Notes under the pieces: model-generated
What the model was told of the DNA's origin: nothing
What the model saw: only the letters and a program-made list of their open reading frames with translations
Database searches by the model: none
Part shown: positions 33,672 through 41,838 of the stretch, one piece after another
Layout: each line of letters begins with the position of its first letter
How positions within the stretch are numbered: position 1 is the first letter of the stretch
Made by a program: the position numbers and the translations under genes
From: Acidobacteriota bacterium
GTDB lineage: Bacteria; Acidobacteriota; Vicinamibacteria; Marinacidobacterales; Marinacidobacteraceae
Reading direction: 5' to 3'
Length of the DNA stretch: 47,246 nucleotides
Assembly (NCBI GenBank): GCA_022820545.1
Contig: JAJEFG010000064.1
Coordinates: 1-47,246 of the forward strand

Positions 33672-34613
33672 TCAGTCGAGTAGGGCCAACAACTCTTCTA
33701 CCGTCTCGTCGCCGGGCCAGGCGCCTGCGAGATCACGCGGTCTCGCGTACTCGTCGGATGAAGAGGGCCGTGCAAACAGGCTCCGTGACGGGCCGGGTTC
33801 CGCATCCGGCAGCTCGGCGAACACCTCGTCTCCGGCATCTTGAGCTGTGATGCGACGAGCCTCAATGAACTGGGGACGACCGGTGGGCTTGTAGCGGACG
33901 GTCCCCATGATGGTTGCCTGTTTGCCCAAGAGGGGGCGAAGCGCCTCCTTGTCCAGTACGCCAGGGTCAAGACGTCCCGGCAGCCGAGCACCCTCACCAA
34001 GGACAATCTGAAACCTCCCGCCCTCGTGTTTGATCGCGTCCAGGCGACCAGTGACGATGGACGTTCGTGGAGCAGGAATCTCGTTCAGGAGTCCCTGAAG
34101 CTGCGATCCCACATCAGCATCGAGGGCAAACCCGGCTCGCGTGGAACCGTGCGGAATCAGCTCGCAGCGAACCTCGGGATTGCGCGCCGCCCTGGTCATG
34201 TCGACGACGGCAGCAAGCACCGAAGCATCAAACCGTTCCCCGGACGGACTGCTGGACCGGGATTCCTCGATGGCATCCGCAACCAGGTCGAGGGCAGTTG
34301 CCTCCGAAGGAAATGTCTCTCCCCAGAGCGATGGGACAGCGAACTGTTCCGGGGCGGCCTCAGCGAGCCACGGGGCCTCAAACCGAAACACGGTGGAGCC
34401 GGCCGAAGGGGCGCCCATCGTGAAATCGAGCGCGGCTTCAAGCCAGGCCGGCCGCTTCCCTCTCCCGATTCCCTCGCCGGTTACCGCCAGCCGGGTAGCG
34501 CGTTCCGCAGTCTGCAGCAGCGCTCCGATAAGGCGGTGGCAGGTGACGGCCTTGATCGTCCCCGGTGATTCAGGCAGCCCGCGCAGGCGCAGGTCGTAGG
34601 TTCCCTTGTTCGT
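33672..34613 (-). CDS. Putative large antitoxin partner of the PIN gene; start codon ACG
   Basis: 313 residues if begun at ACG 34613. The frame is protein-like well upstream of the first standard start at 34418 (for example HRLIGALLQTAERATRLAVT and RGKRPAWLEAALDFT), so the ATG at 34418 is not the real start. A perfect GGAGG (34622-34626, minus strand) lies 8 bases before an ACG, exactly where an ATG would be expected (ACG-AAC-AAG, as MNKGTYDL). A stop precedes it. This suggests an ATG-to-ACG start loss or a rare ACG start. The C-terminus ends AWPGDETVEELLALLD, similar to tails of small antitoxins, and the gene runs directly into the PIN pseudogene. I do not recognise the main domain. Confidence 0.65.
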   Translation of the reverse strand, partial: TNKGTYDLRLRGLPESPGTIKAVTCHRLIGALLQTAERATRLAVTGEGIGRGKRPAWLEAALDFTMGAPSAGSTVFRFEAPWLAEAAPEQFAVPSLWGETFPSEATALDLVADAIEESRSSSPSGERFDASVLAAVVDMTRAARNPEVRCELIPHGSTRAGFALDADVGSQLQGLLNEIPAPRTSIVTGRLDAIKHEGGRFQIVLGEGARLPGRLDPGVLDKEALRPLLGKQATIMGTVRYKPTGRPQFIEARRITAQDAGDEVFAELPDAEPGPSRSLFARPSSSDEYARPRDLAGAWPGDETVEELLALLD

Positions 34614-34711
34614 GAGCGCGTCCTCCGGCGATCAGGTTACCAACAGGCGCCAAGCCCGTCCGGGAGCATGGGTGTGGCGACATCGAGTCCCAAGTGCTGT
34701 CGGCGCGTCGC

Positions 34712-34760
34712 CTTCTCGTCGCCCGGCGGGCGACGGTGCCGGTCTGAAGACCGGCGCTCC
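34712..34760 (-). repeat. Two-hairpin GC-rich element
   Basis: Minus-strand order: GGGAGCGCC lead, first hairpin GCCGGTCT-TC-AGACCGGC, second hairpin CGTCGCCC-GCC-GGGCGACG (8 perfect pairs), then AGAAG. It lies 30 bases before the PQQ dehydrogenase. Confidence 0.85.
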
Positions 34761-34776
34761 CACCCACCCTCTCCCC

Positions 34777-34782
34777 GATAAT
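34777..34782 (+). promoter_or_regulatory. Putative -10 box, leaderless type
   Basis: GATAAT ends 7 bases before the ATG at 34790; no Shine-Dalgarno. Confidence 0.45.
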
Positions 34783-34789
34783 CCCCGCC

Positions 34790-36730
34790 ATGACCCGACT
34801 CGCCGTCCTGCTCCTCCTCGCCGCGTTCGCGGCCGATGCCTTTGCCCAGCCCGTGGACGCCGATACCGAGCGCGTCGAGTGGCCCTCCTGGGGCGGCGAT
34901 CCGGGGTCGATGCACTACTCCCCGCTCACCCAGGTGAACCGGGAGAACGTCGCCAACCTGGAACTGGCCTGGGAGTGGGACACCGGCGAGGGTCCGCTCC
35001 GCGGGCCGCGGCTGCCCGTTCCGGACAACCCGGTGCGCCCCGGCAGCTTCGAGAACACCCCGCTCGTCTACGACGGGGTCATGTACGTGAGCACCTCCTA
35101 CAACAAGGTGGTCGCCCTGAACCCCGACACCGGCGAGGTGGTGTGGACCTACGACCCGCGGATCACCGAGTGGGGACAGGTCCCGAACGGCACCGGGTTC
35201 GTCCACCGCGGGGTCGCGCTCTGGGAGAACGAGGCCGGTGACCGGCGGGTCTTCCTGAACAGCCGCTGGCGGCTGATCTCGATCGACACCGTCACCGGCG
35301 AACCCGACCCCTCCTTCGGGGACGGCGGCGAGATCGACCTCACGGCGCAGCTCCTCTGGCCCATCAACCGGCTCCACTACACGCAGACCTCGCCGCCGGT
35401 GGTCTTCGAAGACCTGGTCATCATGGGGAACGGCGTCTGGGACCGGTTCGTCTACGAGCGCGACCCGCCGGGGAACGTGCAGGCGTTCAGCACCAAAACC
35501 GGCGAGCTGGTCTGGTCCTTCAACCTGATCCCACAGCCCGGCGAGTTCGGGAACGACACCTGGGAGGACGGCGCCTGGGACCGGGTGGGGCACACGAACG
35601 TCTGGGCGCCGATGTCCCTCGACGCCGAACGGGGGCTCGTCTACCTCCCCGTCGGCACGCCGAGCAACGACTACTACGGCGGACACCGCCTCGGCGACAA
35701 CCTCTTCGCGGAGGCCATCGTCTGCCTCGACGCGCGCACCGGCGAGCGCGTCTGGCACTTCCAGACCGTGAAGCACGGCCTCTGGGACTACGACCTGCCC
35801 GCCGCCCCGACCCTGCTGACCATCAACGTGGACGGCCGGGAGATCGACGCGGTCGCGGCGCCGGCGAAGACCGGCTTCGTCTATGTCTTCGACCGGGTGA
35901 CCGGCGAGCCGGTCTGGCCCATCGAGGACCGTGCGGTCCCGCCGAGCGACGTCCCCGGCGAACGGGCCGCCGAGACCCAGCCTTTCCCCACGCAACCCGC
36001 GCCCTTCGCCAAACAGAACTTCACCGAGGACGACGTGATCGCCTTCACCCCCGAACTCCGGGAGGAGGCGCTCGAGATCGTCCGCAAGTACCGGATGGGA
36101 GGGCTCTACACCCCGCCCTCGCTCGGCGGCACGATCGCCAACCCGGGCATCCTCGGCGGCGCCAACTGGGGCGGCGCGGCGGCCGACCCCGAGACCGGGG
36201 TCATCTACATCAAGGCGAACGAGTTCCCGTCGCTCCTCGCAATCACCGAGGCCGACCCGGACGAGACCGAAGGCCGCTACTGGCTCGACCGGGACCGCCG
36301 TTCGCTGAACCTGCCGAACGGGCTGCCGATCAACAAGCCGCCCTACGGCACCCTCACCGCGATCGACCTGAACACCGGGGAGCACCTCTTCCAGGTGCCG
36401 GCGGGCAACAACCCGCTGGTCCGGGGTCACCGGGCCCTCGAGGGCGTGGATCTCGGGGAAGAGCGGCTTGGGATCGTGGGCGCGCCGGGGCCGATGGTCA
36501 CCGCCGGCGGGCTCGTCTTCTTCAGCGGGGGCGCCGACCACCTGTTCGCCATCGACAAGACCACCGGCGAGGAACTCTGGGCCCACCCGCTCGGGGCGAG
36601 CTCCTACGCAAACCCGATGACCTACGAGTCCCCCGCGGGAGTGCAGTTCGTGGTGATTGCGGTGGGACGCGGCACCGGCAACAAACTGGTGGCGTTCTCG
36701 CTCGGCGAGGCGGCCGCCGCCGGCAACTGA
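34790..36730 (+). CDS. PQQ-dependent dehydrogenase (quinoprotein, glucose/alcohol dehydrogenase-like)
   Basis: 646 residues with a signal peptide (LAVLLLLAAFAADAFAQ), so periplasmic. It has the eight-bladed propeller of quinoproteins, seen as repeated W-motifs such as VVALNPDTGEVVWTYD, AFSTKTGELVWSF and AIDKTTGEELWAH. The opening WPSWGGDPGSMHYSPLTQVN is typical of soluble or membrane-anchored quinoprotein glucose-type dehydrogenases. No haem c motif (CXXCH) and no N-terminal TM bundle are present, so electrons must pass to a separate carrier. Substrate cannot be assigned. PQQ biosynthesis genes are absent from the window. It begins 7 bases after a -10-like GATAAT. Confidence 0.92.
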   Translation: MTRLAVLLLLAAFAADAFAQPVDADTERVEWPSWGGDPGSMHYSPLTQVNRENVANLELAWEWDTGEGPLRGPRLPVPDNPVRPGSFENTPLVYDGVMYVSTSYNKVVALNPDTGEVVWTYDPRITEWGQVPNGTGFVHRGVALWENEAGDRRVFLNSRWRLISIDTVTGEPDPSFGDGGEIDLTAQLLWPINRLHYTQTSPPVVFEDLVIMGNGVWDRFVYERDPPGNVQAFSTKTGELVWSFNLIPQPGEFGNDTWEDGAWDRVGHTNVWAPMSLDAERGLVYLPVGTPSNDYYGGHRLGDNLFAEAIVCLDARTGERVWHFQTVKHGLWDYDLPAAPTLLTINVDGREIDAVAAPAKTGFVYVFDRVTGEPVWPIEDRAVPPSDVPGERAAETQPFPTQPAPFAKQNFTEDDVIAFTPELREEALEIVRKYRMGGLYTPPSLGGTIANPGILGGANWGGAAADPETGVIYIKANEFPSLLAITEADPDETEGRYWLDRDRRSLNLPNGLPINKPPYGTLTAIDLNTGEHLFQVPAGNNPLVRGHRALEGVDLGEERLGIVGAPGPMVTAGGLVFFSGGADHLFAIDKTTGEELWAHPLGASSYANPMTYESPAGVQFVVIAVGRGTGNKLVAFSLGEAAAAGN

Positions 36731-36774
36731 GCGGACGGTATCCTTCCGGATCACCCGTTCGAGGAGACTGCGCC

Positions 36775-37299
36775 ATGCCCCTTCCCCCGCTCTACGACCC
36801 CGACGCCGTCCGGCCCATGTGGGAGGAACTGGCCGACTGCCGGGTGGACCCGCTCCACCAACCCGAAGACGTGGACGACCTGCTGGCGAAGCCCGGAACC
36901 GCCCTGGTGGTGGTCAACTCGGTCTGCGGCTGCGCGGCCGGCTCGGCGCGTCCGGGCGTCACCATGGCGCTTCAGCACACGAAGATCCCGGACCACCTGG
37001 GGACGGTCTTCGCGGGGGTTGACCGCGACGCCACCGACCGCGCCCGGGGCTACATGACCGACGTGCCCCCGTCGTCGCCGTCCATCGCGCTGTTCAAGGA
37101 CGGCCAGTTGATCCACATGCTCGAGCGGCGGCACATCGAGCGGATGTCGCCGGACATGGTCGCGGGGAACCTGGCGGCGGCGTTCGACGCGCACTGCGAG
37201 GCCGAGGGGCCGTCGGTGCCGCGCGACGTCTGGGAACGGTCGGCGCGCGAGCGGATGTGCGGCTCGAACGTCCCGATCTTCAACCCGACGTTCCGTTAG
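36775..37299 (+). CDS. Bacilliredoxin (BrxA/BrxB, YphP/YqiW family)
   Basis: 174 residues. The CGC active site is C51-G52-C53 in VVVNSVCGCAAGSARPGVTM, with the family blocks DRDATDRARGYM and PPSSPSIALFKDGQLIHMLE, then RHIERMSPDM. The fold is thioredoxin-like. In Firmicutes these proteins remove bacillithiol from mixed disulfides; in other phyla they are assumed to act as thiol-disulfide reductases. The ATG follows CGAGGAGA. The gene is 44 bases after the PQQ dehydrogenase and may be cotranscribed with it. Together with egtBD it suggests active low-molecular-weight thiol chemistry. Confidence 0.93.
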   Translation: MPLPPLYDPDAVRPMWEELADCRVDPLHQPEDVDDLLAKPGTALVVVNSVCGCAAGSARPGVTMALQHTKIPDHLGTVFAGVDRDATDRARGYMTDVPPSSPSIALFKDGQLIHMLERRHIERMSPDMVAGNLAAAFDAHCEAEGPSVPRDVWERSARERMCGSNVPIFNPTFR

Positions 37300-37315
37300 C
37301 GGTCCCGTTTCCAGC

Positions 37316-37954
37316 TTGTCGGGGACCGCGGGACCCGGGCTCCCGGCTGCGGCGCTCTTCCTGAGCGTCGAGGGAGTCGAGGGCGGCGGCAAGTCCACGC
37401 TGGCCCAGCGCCTCGGCGCGCAGTTGCGCCGCGGGGGCCGCCGGGTGACGCTGACCCGGGAACCGGGCGGCACCGCGGCCGGCAAGGTGATCCGGCAACT
37501 GCTGCTGCACGGCGACGCACCGCTCCTCCCCGAAACCGAACTCGCCCTCTTCTTCGCGGCGCGGGCGCAGAACATCGCCGAGGTGATCCGCCCCGCGCTC
37601 CTCCGGGGGGAGGTGGTGATCACCGACCGCTTCACCGATTCGACGATCGCCTATCAGGGCGGCGGCCGGGGACTCCCGCTCGAACGGATCCTGGCGGTGG
37701 ACCAGGCGGTCACCGGAGGCTTCCGCCCGCACCTGACCCTCGTGCTGGACCTTCCGGTCGCCACCGGTTTCTCGCGCCTCAAGGGATCCGACCGCATCGA
37801 ACAGGAGGCGGAACGGTTCCACCGGCGCGTCCGCGAGGGTTTTCTCCGGATCGCGCGCGAGGAACCCGAGCGGGTCGTGGTGATCCCCGCCGACCAGACG
37901 CCGGACGCGGTGTTCGAGGCGGCGTGGGCGGCGGTCTCCGCCCGGCTCGGCTGA
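37316..37954 (+). CDS. tmk: Thymidylate kinase
   Basis: 212 residues from TTG 37316. P-loop GVEGGGKST (20-28), LTREPGG (the TREPGGT substrate motif), DRFTDSTIAYQGGGRGL (the DRY/F-S-AYQ motif) and a LID region RLKGSDRIEQEAERFHRRV. It phosphorylates dTMP to dTDP. The TTG has no strong Shine-Dalgarno and lies 16 bases after the bacilliredoxin stop. The 3' end overlaps holB by one base (TGATG), a common tmk-holB arrangement. The LID contains the type II-like arrangement of basic residues, but I cannot be sure of the type. Confidence 0.95.
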   Translation: MSGTAGPGLPAAALFLSVEGVEGGGKSTLAQRLGAQLRRGGRRVTLTREPGGTAAGKVIRQLLLHGDAPLLPETELALFFAARAQNIAEVIRPALLRGEVVITDRFTDSTIAYQGGGRGLPLERILAVDQAVTGGFRPHLTLVLDLPVATGFSRLKGSDRIEQEAERFHRRVREGFLRIAREEPERVVVIPADQTPDAVFEAAWAAVSARLG

Positions 37955-39051
37955 TGTCCGCCTTCGGCATCGGCCCGCCGTTCCCGCGGCTCGCCGCCCT
38001 CGCGGCGGGCGGCCGGCTGCCGCAGAGCCTGCTCCTGACCGGCCCCTCCGGGGCGCCCACGGTGGAGGCGGCCATCGCGCTCTCGGCCATCGTGAACAGC
38101 GCCGACCGCGACCCGGAGTCCGAGGCCACCCGGGTGCTCCACGAGCGGATCCTCCACACCGATGCGGCGGCGCAGGCGCGCGGAAACGCGGGCGACTGGA
38201 CGGGCCCGGCGGCCGGCCCCTACCCCGACGTTCGGGTCCTGCGGCCGGAGAGCGGCAAGCCGATCCGGGTGGACGAGATCCGCGAGGCCATCGCCGGGAC
38301 CCGCACCCATCCCTTCGAGGGACGCCGGCGCGTCCTGGTGATCGAGGCCGCCGACACCATGAACCCGCCGGCGGCCAACGCGCTGCTCAAGACGCTCGAG
38401 GAGCCGCACCCCTGGCTCGGGCTCATCCTCTGCGCGCGGTCCGAGGCGGCGCTCCTGCCGACCATCGTCTCGCGCTGCCAGCGCTGGCGCTTCGCCGCGC
38501 CGACGACCCCGGAGGTGGCCGCCCGCCTCCGGGAGGAGCACGACTACGCGCCCGCAGAGGCGGCGGTGGCCGCGGCCGCCGCGCGCGGGGACCTCCGGCG
38601 GGCGCTCGCGCTGCCGCGGGACCGGCTGCTGCCGCTGGCGGAGGAGGCCGAACGGATCGCGGCTCTTGTCGGGAAGGGCATCCCCCCGCAGGCCCGCACG
38701 AAGCTCACCGAACGGTTCACCCGGGGCGCTCCCCGAGGCCGGAAGTCGGCCCAGCTCGACGAGCTGCAGACGGTGCTGGTGCTGCTCCGCGCCACGCTCC
38801 GGGACCTCGCGGCGCTGCGGTCGGGCGGCGCGGCGCTCTCCGGCGACGGGGAACGCCTCCAGGAGATCGCCGAACTCGCCCCGGAGCGCGCCTTCGCCGA
38901 GGCGCTCCTGCTCGTCGAGCAGGCCGACCGCGACATGTACCGCTCCTACGGCAACAAGCGGATGCAGTTCGACGCGCTGCTCCTCGCGTTCAACGAGATC
39001 GCCCGGCCCATCGTGCTCGCCCGCCGCCGCACCGAGGGGACGGGCGGGTAG
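37954..39051 (+). CDS. holB: DNA polymerase III subunit delta prime
   Basis: 365 residues from the ATG that overlaps the tmk stop. Clamp-loader AAA+ module: degenerate P-loop GPSGAPTVEAA lacking the GKT Lys/Thr (delta prime subunits generally do not hydrolyse ATP), PIRVDEIREAIAG, the RRRVLVIEAADTMNPPAANALLKTLEEP block and the sensor-1 SRC motif (TIVSRCQRW). The zinc-finger cysteines found in many delta prime proteins are missing; the segment at about residues 50-70 is Asp/Glu/Ser-rich instead. The C-terminal collar helices look complete. It is paired with tmk as in many genomes. Confidence 0.93.
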   Translation: MSAFGIGPPFPRLAALAAGGRLPQSLLLTGPSGAPTVEAAIALSAIVNSADRDPESEATRVLHERILHTDAAAQARGNAGDWTGPAAGPYPDVRVLRPESGKPIRVDEIREAIAGTRTHPFEGRRRVLVIEAADTMNPPAANALLKTLEEPHPWLGLILCARSEAALLPTIVSRCQRWRFAAPTTPEVAARLREEHDYAPAEAAVAAAAARGDLRRALALPRDRLLPLAEEAERIAALVGKGIPPQARTKLTERFTRGAPRGRKSAQLDELQTVLVLLRATLRDLAALRSGGAALSGDGERLQEIAELAPERAFAEALLLVEQADRDMYRSYGNKRMQFDALLLAFNEIARPIVLARRRTEGTGG

Positions 39052-39083
39052 CTGCGGCCGATCCAGGACAGCGCACCCACCTC

Positions 39084-39130
39084 GGAGCGCCGGCCTCCGG
39101 CCGGCATCGCCGAGCGCAGCGAGGCGAAAC
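39084..39130 (+). repeat. Two-hairpin GC-rich element
   Basis: GGAGCGCC lead, first hairpin GCCGGCC-TCC-GGCCGGC, CAT spacer, second hairpin CGCC/GGCG with an inner GC-GCA-GC closed by tandem GA/AG, then GAAAC. It faces the inverted copy at 39242-39283. Confidence 0.85.
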
Positions 39131-39241
39131 GCCCATCGCAAGGGCCCTCGTCGCCCAGACGGAACCGGGGACGGCGAGACACGCCCCGCAAGAAACCAAC
39201 GGCAACTCTCACGTCCCCAGGGCGCGGCGCCATCCACGCGG

Positions 39242-39283
39242 GTTTCGTGCTCCCGCGCGATGCCGGCCGGAGGCCGGCGCTCC
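39242..39283 (-). repeat. Two-hairpin GC-rich element
   Basis: Minus-strand order: GGAGCGCC lead, first hairpin GCCGGCC-TCC-GGCCGGC, second hairpin CGCGC-GGGA-GCACG with one mismatch, then GAAAC. With 39084-39130 it bounds a 200-base unit with inverted ends. No coding sequence is seen in the 39052-39410 gap. Confidence 0.85.
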
Positions 39284-39410
39284 GCTGCCGCCGCCGATAG
39301 GCGAGACCCCATAGCGCTCGGCGGCGCGATCGTGGAGCCCGCAGCTCCCCCTGACATGATCCGGAACCTCAACACGTTCCTGCCGTAAACCTCCCCGGAG
39401 GAGACCAGCC

Positions 39411-39965
39411 ATGATGACCGTCCTTTCCCTCTGGCTGCCGATCGTGGTGTCGGCCGTCGCGGTCTATATCGCGAGCACCCTGATCCACATGGTGATCGGC
39501 TTCCACAAGAACGACGTGGGGGCGATCCCCGACGAGCGGAAGGTCGCCGACGCGCTGCGGCCCTTCGCCATCCCGCCGGGCGACTACTTCATGCCCCACG
39601 GCCACGCGAAGGAAATGCACACGCCCGAGTACATCCAGAAGACGAAGGAGGGGCCGGTGGCGATCATGACGGTCCTGCCGAACGAGCCGGCGAACATGGG
39701 CCGGAGCCTCGGCCTCTGGTTCGTCTATTCGCTGGTGGTCGGGGCGGTCGCCGCCTACGTGGCGGGATCGACCCTCAGCGTCGGCGCCGCCTACGGCGAG
39801 GTGTTCCGGGTGGTGGCCGCGGTCGCGTTCGCCGGGTACTCGCTCGCCATCCTCCAGGCCGCCATCTGGTGGGGGCGGAGCTGGGGCTACACGATCCGCA
39901 CCATGGTCCACGGGCTGATCTACGGCCTGCTCACCGGCGGCGTCTTCGGCTGGCTCTGGCCGTAG
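39411..39965 (+). CDS. Conserved small membrane protein, function unknown
   Basis: 184 residues. Predicted TM helices at the N-terminus (LWLPIVVSAVAVYIASTLIH) and in the second half (WFVYSLVVGAVAAYVAGSTL, VAAVAFAGYSLAILQAAIWW, and the terminal helix from IRTMVHGLIYGLLTGG). Between them is a hydrophilic region with HMVIGFHKNDVGAIPDE and FMPHGHAKEMHTPEY, rich in His. The Shine-Dalgarno GGAGGAG lies before ATG 39411. I do not recognise a named family; the His cluster could bind metal, which is speculation. It is transcribed alone as far as can be seen. Confidence 0.8.
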   Translation: MMTVLSLWLPIVVSAVAVYIASTLIHMVIGFHKNDVGAIPDERKVADALRPFAIPPGDYFMPHGHAKEMHTPEYIQKTKEGPVAIMTVLPNEPANMGRSLGLWFVYSLVVGAVAAYVAGSTLSVGAAYGEVFRVVAAVAFAGYSLAILQAAIWWGRSWGYTIRTMVHGLIYGLLTGGVFGWLWP

Positions 39966-40092
39966 GCGCCAGGGGCAGCATGGCCCGCCGGCGGGGTCCT
40001 GCCGCGACGCGCAGGCGGCGGCGGTCCCGCGCCGATGCAGGCGGTCTGGTGAGCGATCAAGGATCGCTTCCCGGGCGCGGCCGCTCCGTCCT

Positions 40093-40098
40093 TATGAT
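40093..40098 (+). promoter_or_regulatory. Putative -10 box for the phosphodiesterase gene
   Basis: TATGAT ends 11 bases before the mini-ORF ATG at 40110 and 40 bases before the TTG start at 40139. The -35 is not clear. Confidence 0.35.
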
Positions 40099-40109
40099 CC
40101 GCGAAGGAG

Positions 40110-40142
40110 ATGAGTAAGCACGCTGGCGAGGAAGGCCCTTGA
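40110..40142 (+). CDS. Possible 10-codon leader peptide
   Basis: ATG at 40110 follows GCGAAGGAG and encodes MSKHAGEEGP followed by TGA; the stop overlaps the TTG start of the next gene as TTGA. The arrangement would couple its translation to that of the phosphodiesterase. The evidence is position and Shine-Dalgarno only. Confidence 0.35.
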   Translation: MSKHAGEEGP

Positions 40143-41650
40143 CCCGGTCCCGGGGTGCGTGGGCGGGGAGCGCGCTGGCGCTTCTCGTTGCCTGCGGAGG
40201 CGCGCCGGCCGATCCCGGCACCGAACCGCGCGAAGGGCCGCGAAACCGGCATCTGCTCGTCGTCATCGACGGGCTGCGGCCGGACTACGTCACCCCCGCG
40301 CAGATGCCGAACCTCCACGCCCTCGGAGAACGCGGGGTGGTCTTCACCGACCACCATTCCGTGGTTCCGACCGTTACCCGCGTCAACGCCGCATCCATCT
40401 CGGCCGGCGCCTACCCCGAGACCCACGGACTCATGGGGAATGCGGTGTTCTTCCCGAACGTCGACCCGGCCGGATTCCTGAACACCGCGGATCGGAGCGA
40501 CCTGCTCAGGATCGAGCAAGCCGAAGCGGGGCGCCTGCTCACCGCGCCGACTCTTGGAGAGCGCCTCCAGGAGGCCGGGCGCCGGATGCTGGTGGTCAGC
40601 GCGGGCTCCGCCGGCTCCTCCTTCCTGCTCAACCACCGGGTTGCGGGCGGCGGCATCATCCACCACGAGTACGCCCTGCCGGAAGCGCTCGGCCACGCGG
40701 TACGGGAAAGGCTCGGGCCTCCACCCGCCGGGGCCATTCCCCGGCACGAACTCAATCGCTACATCGTGGATTCGTTCCTCGAGGTGGGACTCGATCACGT
40801 CGATCCGGCGGTCACCGTCATCTGGCTGACCGAGCCCGATACCACCGCCCATTCCCTGGGCATCGGGCACCCGACGTCGATGGAGGCGATCCGCGGGGTG
40901 GACGAGGAACTGGCACGGCTTGAGCGCCGGCTTCGAGCCGCCGGCCGGCTGGACGAGTTCAACATCTGGGTCACCTCGGACCACGGCTTCTCGACCCATA
41001 CCGGCGGCGTGGACATCCAAGCGCTGCTCGCTCCTTTCGCCGCCCGGCGGCCGGACGGTTCCCCGCGCATCGTGACCGGGGGCGGCGCGATCTACGTCCG
41101 CGACGGCGACCCGGCGACCATCGCCCACGTCGTCGAGGCGCTCCAGGCCGCGGCTCGGGTCGGGGCGATCTTCACCCGGGACGGGTCGGCGCCCGGAACG
41201 CTCCCCCTGGACCTCGCCCGGCTCGACCACCCGCGGGCGGCCGACATCCTCTACTCGCCGGCCTGGACGGATGCCGCGAACGAACACGGCTATCGCGGGA
41301 CCTCGGCTTCCGGCGGCGCCGCGGGTCACGGGAGCACGAGTCCGTATGACATTCATAACGTCCTGATTGCGGCCGGCCCCGATCTGCGCTCCGGGATCAC
41401 GGTCGAACTCCCATCGTCAAACGCCGACCTGGCCCCCACCTTTCTCGCCCTGCTCGGCCTGGAGGCTCCCGAAACCATGACCGGACGGGTCCTGACCGAG
41501 GCATGGACAGACCGATCGGGCGCGCCGGCCGAACGGCGGTCGGACGAGGTCACCGCCGAGACCTCCGACGGGCGTTACCGGGTGATCGCCCACCGTTCGG
41601 TCGTCGCGGGCCACCGCTATCTCGACGCCGCCACGGCCGAGCGCCGATGA
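40139..41650 (+). CDS. Type I phosphodiesterase/nucleotide pyrophosphatase-family lipoprotein
   Basis: 503 residues from TTG 40139. The N-terminal lipobox LLVAC (C19) suggests a lipoprotein. Alkaline-phosphatase superfamily metal ligands: D44 in VVIDGLRPDY, probable nucleophile T80 in PTVTRVNAASI, then LTEPDTTAHSLG (Asp, His), VTSDHGFSTHTGG (Asp-His) and GAAGHGSTSP (His). It hydrolyses phosphodiester or related bonds at two metal ions in the periplasm or at the surface; substrate unknown. A possible 10-codon leader ORF overlaps its start. It is followed after 188 bases by a barrel protein. Confidence 0.88.
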   Translation: MTRSRGAWAGSALALLVACGGAPADPGTEPREGPRNRHLLVVIDGLRPDYVTPAQMPNLHALGERGVVFTDHHSVVPTVTRVNAASISAGAYPETHGLMGNAVFFPNVDPAGFLNTADRSDLLRIEQAEAGRLLTAPTLGERLQEAGRRMLVVSAGSAGSSFLLNHRVAGGGIIHHEYALPEALGHAVRERLGPPPAGAIPRHELNRYIVDSFLEVGLDHVDPAVTVIWLTEPDTTAHSLGIGHPTSMEAIRGVDEELARLERRLRAAGRLDEFNIWVTSDHGFSTHTGGVDIQALLAPFAARRPDGSPRIVTGGGAIYVRDGDPATIAHVVEALQAAARVGAIFTRDGSAPGTLPLDLARLDHPRAADILYSPAWTDAANEHGYRGTSASGGAAGHGSTSPYDIHNVLIAAGPDLRSGITVELPSSNADLAPTFLALLGLEAPETMTGRVLTEAWTDRSGAPAERRSDEVTAETSDGRYRVIAHRSVVAGHRYLDAATAERR

Positions 41651-41838
41651 CGGCGGCGCCCGAAGCGGGCCGGTCCAACAGGTTCCTCCGTCTGTAACTT
41701 TCCCGGACGGCGCGCGTAGAAGGAGAGAGACCAGCGCGTTCGGCCTCACGGCCGGGCTGGCCGGGTCAACTTCGGATGCTGCCGGTTCGCTCCCCACTCG
41801 CCGGGCGCCTGGTCCCCGGGTTGCACCCAGGGGGGCAC

